DNA of 62,604 bases from Psychrobacter urativorans (GCF_904846675.1 NZ_CAJHBT010000016.1:1-62604); one strand, 5' to 3'; shown: positions 37,171 through 46,303, counted from the stretch's first letter. Notes: a model not told the origin generated them from the letters alone. A program made the numbers and translations.

Positions 37171-37947
37171 ATGAAAAACTACAAGCTACTATTGGCTGGA
37201 CTCATTTTATTGCTGCTGATTATACTCATTGGTATCTTCACATGGCTATGGAGCAGCAATCGTAAAAATATGAATCCATTACCCATTACGGTAAGCGAAC
37301 ACGAGCAATCGACGACTGACACTGAAGGCGACGCGAAGACAACTGCTATCAATATCTTGTACGTACAAGCAGAAGATAAAATACAAATGCCATTAGATGA
37401 TTTAATCATAAAATTTGAATCACGCTTTCCTAATGTGCAAGTTTTGGCTCATTACGTCCCTACCAAGGCGTTGTTTGTCTTACCGGATACCAGTATTTCT
37501 GATGGTACTTTTAGTAATGAGCCGTCGTCTCTTATCGATAACTTTGTTGTCGATGTCATTATTGCTAATGATAAGATTACTCAAACTCGCCTAGCCCCAT
37601 TGCAAAACTTAATTGACAATACTCAAACGGAGCGCAATCAAAGTCAAGTTAACGCTAATGGTATGCCACAAGAGAGCGTAGTCGCAGATTCTGCAACCAG
37701 CACTGAGACGGCCAATAATGAAGCACGTAATTTAACTTCTTTTAGCTATGCGACAAAAGATACTCACTCGGTTGATGGAGTAATATTAACCAACAATCCT
37801 GTTGCCGTTAGTTTCCGGAATTTTTTACTCTCAAGCGCTGGGCAAGATGTTTTAAAAAATTACGATTATGACAATATCGATGGCTATAAGAACAGTATGG
37901 ATGACTTATTTAATCCATCCTCCGGTGCTAAAGAATCTAGCGGTTAA
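37171..37947 (+). CDS. Membrane-anchored protein resembling a truncated ModA-type binding protein
   Basis: About 258 residues, starting at ATG 37171 (a TTG 24 bases upstream is also possible). One N-terminal hydrophobic helix (about residues 5-27) without a clean cleavage site suggests a membrane anchor. The outer part has INILYVQAEDKIQMPLDDLI and a C-terminal NPVAVSFRNFLLSSAGQDVLKNYDY. The latter resembles the last helix of periplasmic molybdate-type binding proteins (solute-binding, ModA family). The central ligand-binding lobe seems lost and is replaced by a Ser/Thr/Asn-rich linker. No modB or modC lies nearby. It may be a degenerate or repurposed binding protein; a weak call. Confidence 0.55.
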   Translation: MKNYKLLLAGLILLLLIILIGIFTWLWSSNRKNMNPLPITVSEHEQSTTDTEGDAKTTAINILYVQAEDKIQMPLDDLIIKFESRFPNVQVLAHYVPTKALFVLPDTSISDGTFSNEPSSLIDNFVVDVIIANDKITQTRLAPLQNLIDNTQTERNQSQVNANGMPQESVVADSATSTETANNEARNLTSFSYATKDTHSVDGVILTNNPVAVSFRNFLLSSAGQDVLKNYDYDNIDGYKNSMDDLFNPSSGAKESSG

Positions 37948-38052
37948 TCATCAGTGAAGGTCGCTAATGGCCTCAGTAATGGCACATAACGCTTAATTAC
38001 TTTTGATTGATTGCTTTTATGAACGCTTTTTTTTACAATAGCACTTGATAAT

Positions 38053-38128
38053 GCGCCTATAGCTCAACAGGATAGAGCAGTTGCCTCCTAAGTGATCGAT
38101 CCAAGTTCGAGTCTTGGTGGGCGCACCA
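38053..38128 (+). tRNA. tRNA-Arg (anticodon CCU)
   Basis: A 76-base cloverleaf. The acceptor stem is GCGCCTA/TGGGCGC, the D-arm GCTC/GAGC, the anticodon loop CTCCTAA (anticodon CCT in DNA), the T-stem CCAAG/CTTGG with loop TTCGAGT, and the 3' ACCA is encoded. The anticodon stem has several G-U pairs, as is common for this tRNA. It is followed 200 bp later by an integrase remnant, and its 3' end is repeated at 53383. Confidence 0.95.
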
Positions 38129-38129
38129 A
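38115..38129. other. attL-like core: tRNA 3' end duplicated at 53383
   Basis: TGGTGGGCGCACCAA, the last 14 bases of the tRNA plus one base, recurs exactly at 53383-53397 in the same orientation. This is the pattern left by site-specific integration into a tRNA gene. Confidence 0.65.
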
Positions 38130-38240
38130 TTATTGTATTTAGACATAACCTCGCATTACCTAAATTTCCCTAAGTCCCTATCATTGCTAGCATAATGTCT
38201 TTATTCATTACTTGCCATTACCTACTAGCACCACTACGAT

Positions 38241-38312
38241 GTTGTTAAATTTGTTGTTAAAAATATCAACTCACCATGTAATGTTGTTAAAAAAATGCTA
38301 CCTTGTTGTTAA
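38241..38312 (+). repeat. Four GTTGTTAA direct repeats, possible integrase arm sites
   Basis: GTTGTTAA begins at 38241, 38253, 38283 and 38305, all in one orientation, inside the island and just before the integrase remnant. Two copies with the same 12-bp spacing occur at 53301 and 53313, inside the opposite end. Confidence 0.6.
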
Positions 38313-38340
38313 AGACTCTAAATAGCTGTAGGTGGCTGAA

Positions 38341-38721
38341 ATGATTAAGAATAAAGACTATCAATTAACTGATGCTAAAGTGAAATCAATCGCTAAGCAA
38401 TCAGCACCAAAAAAAATAACCCGTCATGGTGATGGTAATAACCTATATCTTATACAACATACCAACGGCTCGCTGTTTTGGCAGATGACATACCGCTATC
38501 AATCAGATAAAGATATTAAGCCAAAACAAAAGACCTATCAAATAGGAATCTACAAGCCAGCTAAGCAAAATATTGATACTACTTTTAAGCCTGAATTGAC
38601 TTTAAAACAGGCGCGGCTGGCACGTGATAAAGCTAAATCTTTACTATCTGACGGTATTGATCCTACCGAGTACAAAAGTTATGAGAAAAATAATCTTGAT
38701 CCCAATGGCTTGAATAACTGA
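38341..38721 (+). pseudogene. Truncated tyrosine-type integrase, N-terminal arm-binding domain only
   Basis: About 127 residues, with ATG 38341 or GTG 38332 as start. The sequence shows the N-terminal domain of P4-like integrases (DUF4102): KITRHGDGNNLYLIQHTNGS, FWQMTYRY, KQKTYQIGIYKPA, LTLKQARLARDKAKSLLSDGIDP. A full integrase has about 400 residues; the core-binding and catalytic (R..H-R..Y) domains are missing, and the frame stops at LDPNGLNN. It lies 212 bp downstream of tRNA-Arg(CCU), the standard place for an island integrase. It is therefore a remnant that could not move the island by itself. Confidence 0.85.
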
Positions 38722-38814
38722 CCATGTAGAGTAATAATAACCTGCCATCTCAATCAGCATGCGAACGGCTCTTTCTTTAATTTCGGGGTGGGGTGGTTTT
38801 GTCTTTTCATTGTG

Positions 38815-39021
38815 CTATGTTCTCAGACTGTTATGTCTACAACAGTCTAGGAACGGTTTAATTATCTTCATACCAATAACTGAAACAGTATAACCTGGGT
38901 TATCAAAAAGCAAGTTACTCTTACGTCTATAAGCGAACTTTAAAGCAATACTATCTCCAACCTTAAACGACTTAATCAAACCAAAGTATTGATCTTGAGA
39001 CTCTAACTCCCATATCCATTC
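38815..39021 (-). pseudogene. Fragment resembling an McrB-like AAA ATPase N-terminal domain
   Basis: An open 69-codon stretch on the minus strand between two stop codons, with no start. It reads WIWELESQDQYFGLIKSFKV, then GDSIALKFAYRRKSNLLFDN, then PGYTVSVIGMKIIKPFL. The pattern of a Gly-Asp, a Lys-rich loop, FDN, and VSVIGMK resembles a short beta-rich domain found upstream of AAA ATPases in McrB-type restriction systems. If right, a defence gene once lay in the island. The surrounding 38722-39386 holds no intact gene. Confidence 0.45.
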
Positions 39022-39386
39022 CTACAGAAAACGAGGGGTTTGATCTTATATAAGAACAACGTGCCGGCCTTCCTTTCCGATAAGTGACGATTTAATAAGC
39101 TAGCAAGTAACAATATAAAACCAGTTAAAAGGCTGCCTAAAGAGCTATTAGCTACGGAGTAGACGCGATATTAATTGAAGTTTTATGCATATCCAGCCTT
39201 TAGGTATTAGACCCTTTAGAGTTATGGTTACTTATATACCAGTAAACTAAATATTTTAAGTCTAATTATAGACCTTAATGTAAACAAAAACTCCTAGAAT
39301 CCTTCTAAAAAGGAGGTTATAGCGGTTATCATTATCTGTACTTTCTCTCAGGTCAGCTTGAGTAACTTGGGGTATGATGATACATT

Positions 39387-40436
39387 TTAAGTTTTACAAG
39401 CAGCACTAGCTTCTTTAGCTTTTCTATAAACAGTCTGCGAGTCTAATCCTATTGCTTCAACGTCATTTAGATATTTTTGAATCTCTGGTTCGAGTATATT
39501 TTTCCATGCAGGGTCATTTAATGGATCAGGGATATTTATCATCGTGTCGCCGCGAGCTTTGGCTATAGCCATAATTTTGGCATCCTCGCTATCAAATAAA
39601 TTACCCGCAGTCCTAGCCATTTGAGCACCTGAATTATCATCGATAACTTTTTTGAGATCATCAGGCAAGCTTTCATACTTCTCCTTATTCATAGTCACCA
39701 ATAAGGCAGAACCGTATAAAGGCATAGTAGTATGCGTATTTACCAACTCAATCAGTCTAAACGAACCCGTAGCATCCCAAGGAAAGCTCATACCGTCTAT
39801 AACACCGCGTTGAAGAGAAGTATAGAGTTCAGGCGCAGGTAAACCCACGGGCGTCCCGCCTGCCGCTTCAATAATATTACCCGCTATTTCCGACGGGCGA
39901 CGAATGCGCATACCTCTTAAGTCTTCGGGTGTGCGAATAGGCTTATCAATAGTGTGAAAAGCACCGGAGCCTGAAGCCATCATAAATAGGGGATACGTAT
40001 CTTCATATTCGCTTGATATTATTCCATCATCATATAAGGTTTGTAGCATGCAACTTAATTGAACTGCTGAGCTTGAGAGGCCTGGAAGTTGTGTAATTTC
40101 AGTCAGTGGAAATCTGCCACTTTCATAACCCTGAACCTGTACGCCTATATCAACAATACCTTTAACCGTTGAGTCGTATGTACTATCAGCTTTACTAAGC
40201 GTCGATGAAGGATAGATTTCAACTTTAAGCCTACCCTCTGAATCTTCTTCAATCTTCTTCGCCCAAGGTTCAAAAAGATCGGTATGTAATGCTCCAGTAG
40301 ATGGCCAAAAATGTGAGAATCGTAGTATCGTAGTATCGTTGCTAATATTCTGATCAGACTGACTTGAACAGCCTGAAATACCTAACGCTATTGCTATGAA
40401 TAAAGACATAGCTCCAATCTTTAATTTTTTAGACAT
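39387..40436 (-). CDS. TRAP transporter substrate-binding lipoprotein, DctP family
   Basis: A 349-residue periplasmic solute receptor for a TRAP transporter. The signal peptide has a lipobox (GISGC, Cys23), so the protein is probably a lipoprotein. DctP-family features are FSHFWPSTGALHTDLFEPWAKKI, IDGMSFPWDATGSF and the conserved Arg in GMRIRRPSE. The permease genes dctQ and dctM are absent, so it is an orphan here. A fragment of a second copy lies just upstream. A Shine-Dalgarno (GGGAAGAG) precedes the ATG. The ligand is unknown; a carboxylate is typical. Confidence 0.85.
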   Translation of the reverse strand: MSKKLKIGAMSLFIAIALGISGCSSQSDQNISNDTTILRFSHFWPSTGALHTDLFEPWAKKIEEDSEGRLKVEIYPSSTLSKADSTYDSTVKGIVDIGVQVQGYESGRFPLTEITQLPGLSSSAVQLSCMLQTLYDDGIISSEYEDTYPLFMMASGSGAFHTIDKPIRTPEDLRGMRIRRPSEIAGNIIEAAGGTPVGLPAPELYTSLQRGVIDGMSFPWDATGSFRLIELVNTHTTMPLYGSALLVTMNKEKYESLPDDLKKVIDDNSGAQMARTAGNLFDSEDAKIMAIAKARGDTMINIPDPLNDPAWKNILEPEIQKYLNDVEAIGLDSQTVYRKAKEASAACKT

Positions 40437-40493
40437 TTTTATCTCTTCCCTGTGATTAAATTAAAAATTATATTTTATTTGGCTGCGTACAAG

Positions 40494-40640
40494 TTAAGAC
40501 TTACAAGCAGCACTAGCTTCTTTAGCTTTTTGATAAAACGTTTTTACGCCTAAGCCAAGAGCTTCAATATCTTTTAAGTACTTTTGTGTACCTGCTTCTA
40601 AAGGACCTTTCCATGCAAGATCATTCAATGAATGATGGAT
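40494..40640 (-). pseudogene. C-terminal fragment of a second dctP-like gene
   Basis: The minus-strand reading gives a stretch ending KYLKDIEALGLGVKTFYQKA, then KEASAACKS and a stop. It aligns with the last about 48 residues of the intact DctP (KYLNDVEAIGLDSQTVYRKA, KEASAACKT). The upstream part is missing, so only the tail of a diverged duplicate survives, 55 bp in front of the intact gene. The 190 bp between it and lldD holds nothing recognised. Confidence 0.8.
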
Positions 40641-40830
40641 GTCTACCGTTCAATGCCAATAGCGACTCGATTATATAGATAACGTAAAAGCTCTTAGCCT
40701 ACATAGCACTAGTCAACCTTTCTCTGTTCAACATTTTTCTTAGATAACGTGGTTAAAACTGAGGTTTAAAAGTTCGACCTTCGCTAGCCCTTATTCATGA
40801 ATGTTCAATAAGCTGTCTTATAAATAAAGC

Positions 40831-42039
40831 CTACCAGCGCATAGGCGAGATATAAGGCAGAGCAGATTTAAGCTGCTCATAAGTCCCTTTGACTAAGATA
40901 TCATCGCGCACTTGATTGATATCGGTATGACCGCAAAACGCCATGCTAATATCACATTCGTTATAGATCAGCTCAAGCGCGCGGCGCACACCATCTTCAC
41001 CGTAGGCGCCAAGACCGTATAAGAATGCGCGGCCAATCATCGTGCCATTTGCGCCCAATGCCATTGCTTTTAGCACATCTTGCCCAGAGCGAATACCACT
41101 ATCAAGCCAAATCTCAATCTGATTGTCCTCAGCGCGTACAGCTTGCACAATGTCTGCTAGCGATGAAATTGAAGAGGGCGCGCCATCTAATTGACGACCA
41201 CCATGATTTGAGACCACTAACGCATCAGCACCATTACGAGCTGCCAGTACGGCATCTTCTGGTTCCATAATACCTTTGATAATCAATTTACCACCCCACA
41301 TATCTTTGATGCGGGCGACATCGTCCCAGCTCAGCGCGGAATCGAACTGTTCAGCTGTCCATGCCGATAGCGATGACATATCCTCGACGTTTTTAGCATG
41401 ACCGACAATATTACCAAAGGTACGGCGCTTGGTACCGAGCATATTCATGCACCATTCTGGCTTGGTCATGAGGTTTAAGATATTGGCAAGTGTCGGTTTT
41501 GGTGGTGCGGATAGACCGTTTTTAATGTCTTTATGACGTTGCCCCAATACTTGTAAATCGGCGGTCAGAATTAACGCTGAGCAATTGGCCTCTTTGGCAC
41601 GGCGTATTAGATTGGCTATAAAGTCCATATCGCGCATCATATATAGCTGAAACCAAAACGGTTGGCTGGTATGTTCGGCCACATCTTCAATAGAGCAAAT
41701 ACTCATGGTCGATAATGAAAATGGTACGCCAAAATTTTCTGCTGCCTGCGCCGCAAGGATTTCCCCGTCTGCCCACATCATGCCGGTAAAGCCAGTTGGT
41801 GCAATAGCAACTGGCATTTTTACTGGCATGCCCAGCATTTCGGTGGCAAGCGAGCGCCCTTCCATATTGACCAATACCCGTTGACGTAATTTAATACGAT
41901 CAAAGTCAGTTTCGTTATTACGATACGTAGTTTCCGTCCATGAGCCTGAGTCGACATAATCATAAAACATGCGCGGTATCTTACGCTGTGCCACTTGGCG
42001 CAGGTCTTCAATTTCAGTAATTTTGCTTAAATCCTTCAT
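40831..42039 (-). CDS. FMN-dependent alpha-hydroxy-acid dehydrogenase, LldD-like
   Basis: A 402-residue enzyme of the L-lactate/mandelate/glycolate oxidase family. The FMN-binding TIM barrel shows PVAIAPTGFTGMMWADGE, FWFQLYMMRD, LIIKGIM (FMN-contacting Lys), and the catalytic VSNHGGRQLDGAPSS with His and Arg. The DSGIRSGQDVLKAMALGA phosphate-binding loop follows. It is the last gene of the minus-strand phhA-phhB-nhaC-lldD run, 90 bp after the transporter. Context suggests an aromatic 2-hydroxy acid (phenyllactate or 4-hydroxyphenyllactate) as a substrate alongside or instead of lactate. That is inference. Confidence 0.85.
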   Translation of the reverse strand: MKDLSKITEIEDLRQVAQRKIPRMFYDYVDSGSWTETTYRNNETDFDRIKLRQRVLVNMEGRSLATEMLGMPVKMPVAIAPTGFTGMMWADGEILAAQAAENFGVPFSLSTMSICSIEDVAEHTSQPFWFQLYMMRDMDFIANLIRRAKEANCSALILTADLQVLGQRHKDIKNGLSAPPKPTLANILNLMTKPEWCMNMLGTKRRTFGNIVGHAKNVEDMSSLSAWTAEQFDSALSWDDVARIKDMWGGKLIIKGIMEPEDAVLAARNGADALVVSNHGGRQLDGAPSSISSLADIVQAVRAEDNQIEIWLDSGIRSGQDVLKAMALGANGTMIGRAFLYGLGAYGEDGVRRALELIYNECDISMAFCGHTDINQVRDDILVKGTYEQLKSALPYISPMRW

Positions 42040-42129
42040 TACTTATTTCCATATTGTTACGGTTATATAGTGACTAAGGTACTATAGCTATAATAGAGGT
42101 CTTTAATAAGTTTAAAGGATTAAAAAATA

Positions 42130-43536
42130 TTAACCGTCAACTTCTTGCTTAACCGGATCGGCCTTACTAATAGTAATCCCAGTAAAACCAAACAATATCG
42201 TCAATAGAAAGGACAGATAACAGAAGAATGCGTAAGGTACATATTCAAGCACTGGCACACCTAATGCTTGGCTGATAAAGACACCACACACACTCCAAGG
42301 TACCAATGGGTTAATGACCGTACCGGCATCTTCAATGGTGCGTGATAAGTTTTTAGGGTGTAGATTTAAGCGCTCAAAGGTGGGACGAAAAGCGGTACCT
42401 GATAATAGGATACTTAAATACTGCTCACCGATTAGTACGTTGATACTTAAGGCTGTCATAGCGGCGGCAAAGATAGCGCGACCTGAACTGGTCAGCATAT
42501 CTCTGATACCTAACAGCAACGCAGGCAAGATACCCAATGCGCGTAGCAGACCACCGAGGCTTAATGCCAAGATAACAATAGTCTGTGTAAAGAACATGCT
42601 CTGCATACCACCGCGTGAGATCATGCCACCTACTTCGCCTAGCTCTAAGTTTTCGGCAGGAGCATACCCGCCAAACATGTAGCCGCCTAACTGTCCGATA
42701 CTGGGGGTACTGTGCAAATAGGTAATGATTAAAGCGGTAGCAATCGTGTAAATAATGGTATAGATAGCATTCACTCGGCATAACGCTAACACGACCAACA
42801 CGATAAACGGTAGTACTGAATAACCATGCACTAAGCCGCTATCGACCAGCTGCGACTGCAACAGGGTAACTTGATCTAAATTGCCGGTACCAGCCTGCCC
42901 AGAGAAGAACCAAAACAGCCCCACAGTGATGAGCCAAGCTGGCACAGTGGTATACATCATATTACGAATATGCTCAAACAAATCAATGCCCACGACAGAA
43001 GAAGCAAGCGTACAAGTATCTGATAGTGGGGACATTTTGTCGGCAAAGAATGCGCCTGAGACTATGGCACCTGCAGCGATAGCGACGTTGGCATCGAAGG
43101 CATTACTCATCCCAATAAAGGCCACGCCTATAGTCGCTGCCGTGGTCAAACTACTGCCCAGCGCTACCCCGATAATTGAGGTCAAGACAAAGGCAGAGAT
43201 ATAATAATACTGCGGTGAGATGAGATCAAAACCATAATACATAATGGTGGGAATAGCGCCCGACATCATGAGAGCAGCGACTAGCAATCCAATAAAGAAT
43301 AATAAATAGATAGCACCAATACCACTGGCGACGCCTGAGGACATTTGTTCCTGCATCTTCTCAAAGCTTAAGCCTCTAAACATACCTAGGGCTAGCAAAA
43401 CAGCAATAGCAAGCATTAATGATAGGTGGGGAACCCAGCCAAAGCCAATCATGGTGACACCCATAATCGCAATGACAACGCTAGCAATAATAAAAGCTGC
43501 CTTAGGAGATAGCTCGGTAAGTACTTGTGGAGGCAT
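42130..43536 (-). CDS. NhaC-family antiporter-like transporter
   Basis: A 468-residue integral membrane protein with about 11 hydrophobic segments. NhaC-family motifs include GALSLGL-type SLGGLLRALG, GVALGSSLTTAATIG, and IVSGAFFADKMSPLSDTC, the last a hallmark. The family name is Na+/H+ antiporter, but members near amino-acid genes are predicted to carry the amino acid. It sits between phhB (61 bp) and the lldD-like gene (90 bp) on the same strand with AAGGA before its ATG. I therefore favour uptake of phenylalanine or tyrosine over sodium homeostasis. Confidence 0.85.
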   Translation of the reverse strand: MPPQVLTELSPKAAFIIASVVIAIMGVTMIGFGWVPHLSLMLAIAVLLALGMFRGLSFEKMQEQMSSGVASGIGAIYLLFFIGLLVAALMMSGAIPTIMYYGFDLISPQYYYISAFVLTSIIGVALGSSLTTAATIGVAFIGMSNAFDANVAIAAGAIVSGAFFADKMSPLSDTCTLASSVVGIDLFEHIRNMMYTTVPAWLITVGLFWFFSGQAGTGNLDQVTLLQSQLVDSGLVHGYSVLPFIVLVVLALCRVNAIYTIIYTIATALIITYLHSTPSIGQLGGYMFGGYAPAENLELGEVGGMISRGGMQSMFFTQTIVILALSLGGLLRALGILPALLLGIRDMLTSSGRAIFAAAMTALSINVLIGEQYLSILLSGTAFRPTFERLNLHPKNLSRTIEDAGTVINPLVPWSVCGVFISQALGVPVLEYVPYAFFCYLSFLLTILFGFTGITISKADPVKQEVDG

Positions 43537-43597
43537 AACACATCCTTATGTTGCCAATTTGATTTGTATTTTTGAAAGTTCTATTTAGTTGTTTTTA

Positions 43598-43939
43598 TTA
43601 TTTATCGAGCAATTTATCGGTTTTTGCTGCCATAATAAAGTCATTACTATGTAGGCCTTTGATACTGTGCGACCACCAAGTAACCGTAACTTTGCCCCAC
43701 TCTACTAAAATGCCAGGGTGATGCCCTTCTGCTTCAGCAATGTCTGCCAGTTGATTGGCAAATGCCATAGCTTTAACGAAGTTTTTAAACTTATATTGGC
43801 GTTGCAATTGATTGATGCCATCAACATTAATCAATGACCAAACAGGAATCTGTTTTAACAGCTCGTTTGCCTCTGCATCGCTGACTGTTGGTGCACCGAT
43901 ACGGCAGACTTCACAGCTGGCTTGTGATAATTCGGTCAT
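43598..43939 (-). CDS. phhB: Pterin-4a-carbinolamine dehydratase PhhB
   Basis: A 113-residue dehydratase that regenerates the tetrahydrobiopterin-type cofactor used by PhhA. The family pattern is visible in [21 protein letters not shown], then [20 protein letters not shown], with catalytic histidines in EGHHP and the [13 protein letters not shown] block. The protein length is normal. It is immediately downstream of phhA (88 bp) in the same operon, the classical arrangement from Pseudomonas. A cysteine-rich [14 protein letters not shown] precedes the domain. Confidence 0.93.
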   Translation of the reverse strand: MTELSQASCEVCRIGAPTVSDAEANELLKQIPVWSLINVDGINQLQRQYKFKNFVKAMAFANQLADIAEAEGHHPGILVEWGKVTVTWWSHSIKGLHSNDFIMAAKTDKLLDK

Positions 43940-44027
43940 GCTACTCTCCTATTATTATTTTGTATTGTGCTAGGTTGTTTTGATTTGATCTGGTTTACTG
44001 AATGGTTTGATTTATCCAATAAATTAT

Positions 44028-44846
44028 CTAGGCATTCTTTGTTGGGTAGGTGGGCTCAAACAGACCTAATGAAAGTGCTTTTTTGACCATACTCATGATG
44101 TCACTATCGACAATGTCAAATAGCGTGTCTAGATGATCAATGGCATAATAAATAGGCTGAATTTGATCGATACGGTAAGGGGTACGTAGAACATCAAGCA
44201 AGTCAAATTCTCGGCAATCCGGCTCATCGCTTAGCGCATATACGGTCTCAGAAAGTGAGCTTAATATGCCGCCGCCATAAATTCTCCGGCTATCACGGGT
44301 TTGCCCAACCAAGCCAAATTCGATGGTGAACCAATATAACCGCGCCAGACAGGCCCTTTCCTCTTTACTGGCAGCGAGACCAAGCTTGCCATAAGTCTCG
44401 TTAAAGGTAGCAAAAGCAGGATGTGTCAGCAGCGGACAGTGCCCGACGATTTCATGGAAAATGTCAGGCTCTTCGATATAGTCCATATCATCAGGACAAC
44501 GGATAAAGGTGGCAACAGGGAAGCGTTTGTCTGCTAGAAGTCTGAAGAATTTGCTAAAGCTGATGAGTGCCGGCACAGCAGCAGTCTGCCAGCCAGTAGT
44601 GGCTTGTAGTACCGCATCGATATCATGCAACTGTGGAATATGTGCCGTAGGAAGGTTCAGCTTCTCTAACCCTTCTAGATACGCTGGACAGGCACGATTT
44701 GGTATTTGCTCAGATTGACGAGTAAGCAGTGCTTGCCACATGACATTCTCATCGTCACTGTAATTGATGTAACCATGACTATCTGCTTGATGTGATATGT
44801 AAGGTTGCTTTTGATTGGATGTATCAGTAAAAGCGGTGCGTTCCAT
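44028..44846 (-). CDS. phhA: Phenylalanine 4-monooxygenase PhhA
   Basis: PhhA hydroxylates phenylalanine to tyrosine using O2, non-haem iron and a reduced pterin. The 272-residue protein has the bacterial length (no regulatory domain). The iron ligands are visible as His131 and His136 in HEIVGH and Glu176 in WFTIEFG. Other family blocks are FIRCPDDMDYIEEPD and RIYGGGILSSLSE. AAGGAAAGCAGGC precedes the ATG. It starts the minus-strand operon phhA-phhB-nhaC-lldD; hppD lies 217 bp upstream on the same strand. Confidence 0.96.
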   Translation of the reverse strand: MERTAFTDTSNQKQPYISHQADSHGYINYSDDENVMWQALLTRQSEQIPNRACPAYLEGLEKLNLPTAHIPQLHDIDAVLQATTGWQTAAVPALISFSKFFRLLADKRFPVATFIRCPDDMDYIEEPDIFHEIVGHCPLLTHPAFATFNETYGKLGLAASKEERACLARLYWFTIEFGLVGQTRDSRRIYGGGILSSLSETVYALSDEPDCREFDLLDVLRTPYRIDQIQPIYYAIDHLDTLFDIVDSDIMSMVKKALSLGLFEPTYPTKNA

Positions 44847-45063
44847 GCCTGCTTTCCTTATATTTTGTATTTATTCTAATAAATTTTTGTTTTGACCATT
44901 TCTTATTATAACGACAGTTTATTCTAGCTATTTTTGACTGAATCTATGAGTCGCTATGAATGACGGCTATAACCTGTGACTATGATATGCAACTATCAAA
45001 AATAATGGTGGCAAGACAAATCCCTTTTGTCCTGCCCGTTTATCTTATTCAGCAAAGTACTTA

Positions 45064-46167
45064 CTATGCTTCAGTTTCTTTTTCAACGTTACCAATAGCG
45101 CCGCGACTGACTTGGTCACGCTCGATTGATTCAAACAATGCTTTAAAGTTCCCTTCGCCAAAACCATCTTCGTAATCACCTTTACGTTGGATAAATTCGA
45201 AGAATACGGGACTACCCAGAATAGTTTCAGAGAAAATCTGTAGCAGTAGACGTGGTGTGCCGCCTTCAGTCGTGCCATCTAGCAAGATACCTCGCATCTG
45301 TAGCTCAGAGACATTCTCGCCGTGGTTTGGTAGGCGTTCGCTGAGCATGTCATAATAAGCAGCTGTTGGCGCGGTCATTAATGGAATACCCGCGGCTTTG
45401 AGCTTATCGATACTAGCAAATAAGTCATCACTTGCTAAAGCAATATGCTGAATACCTTCACCATTGAAGTGCATCAAATACTCTTCAATTTGTCCGCCAC
45501 CTTGCTTGGACTCTTCATTCAATGGAATACGGATTTTGCCATCAGGAGCAGTCATCGCTTTACTGGTCAATCCAGTATATTCACCTTTGATATCGAAAAA
45601 GCGAATTTCACGGAAGTTGAATATGCGCTCGTAAAAGGTTGCCCAATAGGCCATACGACCGCGGTAAACGTTGTGCGTCAAATGGTCGATAACTTTAAAA
45701 CCATGCCCAACCGGATGTTTATCAACCTCTGGCAGATACTCAAAGTCGATATCATAGATTGAGTTACCATCGGTAAAACGATCAATCAGATAGATAAGAG
45801 AGCCGCCGATACCTTTGATAGCAGGTAGTCTGAGCTCCATGACACCTGTCGATACATCTACTGGCTGGGCACCATTTTCAATAGCGAGCTCATAAGCTTT
45901 CTTGGCATCTTTGACGCGAAATCCCATGCTAGTAGCCCCTGCTCCATGCTCTTCAACAAAATAGCTGGCTGGGCTTTTAGGTTCGCTGTTTAGTATGAGG
46001 TTAATGTCACCTTGACGGTATAAAGCGACATCTTTAGATCTATGGTTGGCAACATGAGTAAAACCAAGCTGCTCAAAAAGTGCGGATACCGCTTCAGGTT
46101 CAGGTGAGGCGAATTCAACAAAATCAAACCCTTGAAGTTCCATTGGGTTTTCAAATAAATCGGCCAT
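45064..46167 (-). CDS. hppD: 4-hydroxyphenylpyruvate dioxygenase HppD
   Basis: HppD converts 4-hydroxyphenylpyruvate to homogentisate. It has two VOC-type modules; the 367-residue length is usual for bacteria. Signatures are [10 protein letters not shown] (iron-binding His), [11 protein letters not shown] (second His) and the C-terminal [30 protein letters not shown], where FFEFIQRK carries the Glu ligand. ATG 46167 is preferred; in-frame ATG 9 bases upstream leaves no room for the AAGGA site. It is divergent from the LysR gene with a 136-bp shared control region. Confidence 0.96.
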   Translation of the reverse strand: MADLFENPMELQGFDFVEFASPEPEAVSALFEQLGFTHVANHRSKDVALYRQGDINLILNSEPKSPASYFVEEHGAGATSMGFRVKDAKKAYELAIENGAQPVDVSTGVMELRLPAIKGIGGSLIYLIDRFTDGNSIYDIDFEYLPEVDKHPVGHGFKVIDHLTHNVYRGRMAYWATFYERIFNFREIRFFDIKGEYTGLTSKAMTAPDGKIRIPLNEESKQGGGQIEEYLMHFNGEGIQHIALASDDLFASIDKLKAAGIPLMTAPTAAYYDMLSERLPNHGENVSELQMRGILLDGTTEGGTPRLLLQIFSETILGSPVFFEFIQRKGDYEDGFGEGNFKALFESIERDQVSRGAIGNVEKETEA

Positions 46168-46246
46168 TGTAATCATCCTTAATTTCAATCGGTGGGTTAA
46201 AAAATTCTATTAATCAATAATTATTATTGACGATTCATTTATATTA

Positions 46247-46272
46247 GATTAGCTTGATTTATAACACTAATC
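46247..46272. promoter_or_regulatory. Inverted repeat in the hppD-lysR divergent region
   Basis: GATTAG and CTAATC are separated by 14 AT-rich bases between hppD and the LysR gene. The site is of the size and place of a LysR-type operator. It is read by eye and unproven. Confidence 0.4.
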
Positions 46273-46303
46273 GTTTTTTATGATTTATTTATCAGGTTTC
46301 CTT

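Noticed and set aside
38241..38312. GTTGTTAA repeats considered as a CRISPR array
   Set aside because: The units are 8 bp with irregular 12, 30 and 22 bp spacing, and no cas gene is present; they fit integrase arm sites better.
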